Of a stretch of DNA of 55,665 nucleotides, positions 54,381 to 55,665 are shown one piece after another. The notes under the pieces were generated by a model. It saw only the letters and a list, made by a program, of their open reading frames with translations, made no database searches and was not told where the DNA came from. This DNA comes from a virus, in the IMG/VR virus record IMGVR_UViG_3300020156_000035, positions 1 to 55,665 of that record, one strand, 5' to 3'. Made by a program: the position numbers and the translations under genes. Each line of letters opens with the position of its first letter. The stretch's first letter is position 1.

Positions 54381-54650
54381 TTATTTGTTTCCGTCAAGTT
54401 GGAACTTGACAATTTTTGTCGTTTCCGAGAAGCAGGTCCCCGCGATCCACAGGTCCCGGTAGTCGCCTTCCTGCGGAAACTCGGCGGTCGAGTTGTAGAA
54501 GTAGCGATGAACCAACCCCTTGCCGTCCGTCCATGTATCTGTTTTGTACCCGTTCCGCTTCATGTAGCGGATAATCGCGTCGAGCACATCCTCGTTGTCC
54601 CGGACCTTTGTTTGAAGTTCTTTGTTGCGCATGTCGGTTGTGTTTTTCAT
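54381..54650 (-). CDS. Hypothetical protein under palindromic operator control
   Basis: An 89-residue protein; GGAGG before the ATG. Alpha/beta pattern (DNEDVLDAIIRYMKRNGYKT; TAEFPQEGDYRDLWIAGTCF). First gene after the promoter at 54690. Function unknown. Confidence 0.55.
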   Translation of the reverse strand: MKNTTDMRNKELQTKVRDNEDVLDAIIRYMKRNGYKTDTWTDGKGLVHRYFYNSTAEFPQEGDYRDLWIAGTCFSETTKIVKFQLDGNK

Positions 54651-54689
54651 CTGTTCCTCCGTGTTTTTTGTTCCTGCGTTCTTGATAAT

Positions 54690-54718
54690 ATTATAAACCC
54701 AACGTTGGGTTATTTCAA
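54690..54718 (-). promoter_or_regulatory. Consensus promoter with a perfect palindrome in the spacer
   Basis: TTGAAA (54718-54713), 17 bases, TATAAT (54695-54690) on the minus strand. The spacer holds the perfect 16-base palindrome AACCCAACGTTGGGTT (54696-54711). This is a strong promoter that a dimeric repressor could fully cover. The repressor is unknown. Confidence 0.85.
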
Positions 54719-54801
54719 TAGGCAAAATGCGATTTTTGGACTTTCTAATGTAATGTTCTATTTATTCGGTATGTTCTAAGAAAGGCTTTACAGGTAGGCA
54801 T

Positions 54802-55665
54802 ATGGCATATACAAAGGGTATCGACACCAGCACCCACCAGGACTCGCCCCAAATCAAAGGCAATATCGACTGGTCCAAACCTAAGCTATACGAAGTGCAG
54901 TTTGTCATCAACCGCGTGACCTTCTGCGCCACAAAGGATGATGACTTCGACCGCAACTGGAACGAGCAGCGCGGGCGTTACCTGCGCGGGGCCTACGGCT
55001 TTTGGGGCTACTGGCCCGGCGCGCCGGAGATGGGCTTGCAGGTGCGCGCCGTGGTGGATGCGCTGAAACCCGACCGGGGCGAAATGCCGGTGGTGTGGGC
55101 GGACGTGGAAAAGGCCAATAACAACTACCGCCCGCTGCCGCCTCGCGCCGAAGCCCTGGCGCTGCTGGAACGCTACATGAAGGGCATCGAGGACGGGCTG
55201 GGCATGGGAACGGGGCTGTATACCAACATCTCCGGTCTGGTGGCCCTTGCGCCGATCCCGCCCTGGCTGCTGGCAAAGCCGCTGTGGATTGCCTGGCCGC
55301 TCTCCCCATCCACCGCTGAAACCACCGAAGCGTATATTGCCCGCACCGGCGTTACCCCGCCCATCGCCAAATACTGGCCCAAGCCCTTCACCTGCTGGCA
55401 ATTTTCGTGGAAGGGACCGGGGCTAGCAATGGGCATGGAAAGCCACGGTTTAGATATGAACTACTACGCCGGCAGCACCGACGCCCTGCGCGCCTGGTGC
55501 GGCCTGTCGGCCCCTACCCAACCCCCTGTAGACCCTGGAAAGGATGAACCAACCATGCACGAAAACAACTTTATCATTGTCTCCAACTACAACAACCAGG
55601 ATGCGGTCGCGTCCCCGGTGATGGACTTTGACCAACTCGCCGCCGAGGGCGTGGAAGGCTTCGGC
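54802..55665 (+). CDS. GH25-type endolysin, N-terminal part (continues at 128)
   Basis: The gene continues across the circular junction to 958, giving 564 residues in all; AGGTAGGC precedes the ATG. Residues ~1-215 are a GH25 muramidase: GIDTSTHQ (Asp 8), a central VVWADVEK with the catalytic D-x-E at 101-103, and CWQFSWKG near the end of the domain. The enzyme cuts the glycan chain of peptidoglycan at lysis. A linker (TQPPVDPGKDEPT) leads to the second domain. The holin is at 31982. Two ATGTTCT direct repeats 18 bases apart lie upstream (54753-54777). Confidence 0.9.
   Translation, partial: MAYTKGIDTSTHQDSPQIKGNIDWSKPKLYEVQFVINRVTFCATKDDDFDRNWNEQRGRYLRGAYGFWGYWPGAPEMGLQVRAVVDALKPDRGEMPVVWADVEKANNNYRPLPPRAEALALLERYMKGIEDGLGMGTGLYTNISGLVALAPIPPWLLAKPLWIAWPLSPSTAETTEAYIARTGVTPPIAKYWPKPFTCWQFSWKGPGLAMGMESHGLDMNYYAGSTDALRAWCGLSAPTQPPVDPGKDEPTMHENNFIIVSNYNNQDAVASPVMDFDQLAAEGVEGFG
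55539..55665. repeat. Terminal overlap, copy 2 (circular closure)
   Basis: Identical to bases 1-127, see copy 1. It shows that the window is a complete circular assembly with the overlap retained. Confidence 0.93.

Noticed and set aside
1-55665. Integrase, transposase or toxin-antitoxin pair
   Set aside because: I looked for tyrosine/serine recombinase motifs, DDE transposases and adjacent small toxin-antitoxin pairs and saw none that I could support.

Overview
The window is the genome of a temperate-type tailed phage (siphovirus layout), assembled as a circle. Bases 1-127 are identical to bases 55539-55665, so the sequence closes on itself, the unique genome is 55,538 bp, and the endolysin gene runs across the junction (54802 to the end, then 1 to 958). 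I see no integrase, transposase, rRNA, CRISPR array or bacterial housekeeping block. A ParA gene, a ribbon-helix-helix partner and a cluster of short repeats suggest that the prophage is kept as a plasmid (a phage-plasmid). The host is bacterial, with sigma70-type promoters and AGGAGG-type ribosome sites. One promoter carries a CGAAC-N4-GTTCG box of the kind bound by LexA in Gram-positive bacteria and some other phyla. The host phylum cannot be fixed from this sequence. || Layout. 1-4371 (+): end of the endolysin, an SGNH-esterase tail protein and an HTH-metallophosphoesterase. 4372-4981: no protein genes, but two convergent RNA genes that share one two-way terminator. 4982-22652 (-): the early/maintenance arm. 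From its promoter end downwards it holds a putative HTH repressor, a membrane protein, small hypotheticals, a Sak4-like ATPase, a PD-(D/E)XK nuclease, a replication initiator with iterons inside its gene, a DnaB-type helicase, a RusA-like resolvase, a long run of small membrane proteins, ParA plus its partner with a putative centromere, and a DUF551 protein. 22916-31688 (+): a Cro-like gene, a DUF4942/adenine methyltransferase, a thioredoxin-like protein, a full-length sliding clamp (DnaN), many small accessory proteins and a sigma-region-4-like regulator. 31696-31981: a strong promoter, a short RNA with terminator and a structured leader, resembling the late-gene switch of lambda. 31982-53184 (+): holin, terminase, portal, MuF-like protein, a small regulated accessory cassette, an unusual RNA with a tRNA-like domain, a fused protease/major capsid protein, head-tail connectors, tail genes including a -1 frameshifted tail chaperone, and fibre genes interrupted by an HNH homing endonuclease. 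53197-54718: small minus-strand genes with their own promoters, including one with a perfect palindromic operator. || How it works together. Divergent promoters at 22.7-22.8 kb separate the lysogeny/early arm from the rightward arm. The initiator, the iterons in its own gene, the helicase and perhaps the phage clamp start replication with host polymerase; no phage DNA polymerase is visible. ParA, the RHH protein and the repeats at 5556-5633 would hold the plasmid prophage. Late genes are probably controlled at the 31.7 kb promoter/terminator pair, and two further promoters (1010 and 39673) share an SOS-like operator. || The least explained parts, and the best candidates for new biology, are the two convergent structured RNAs at 4.4-4.9 kb, the tRNA-like RNA at 39.7 kb, the three-element complementary leader at 16.5-16.7 kb, and the repeat-bearing leader at 31.8-31.9 kb. 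All RNA folds were done by eye and need covariance or probing data.
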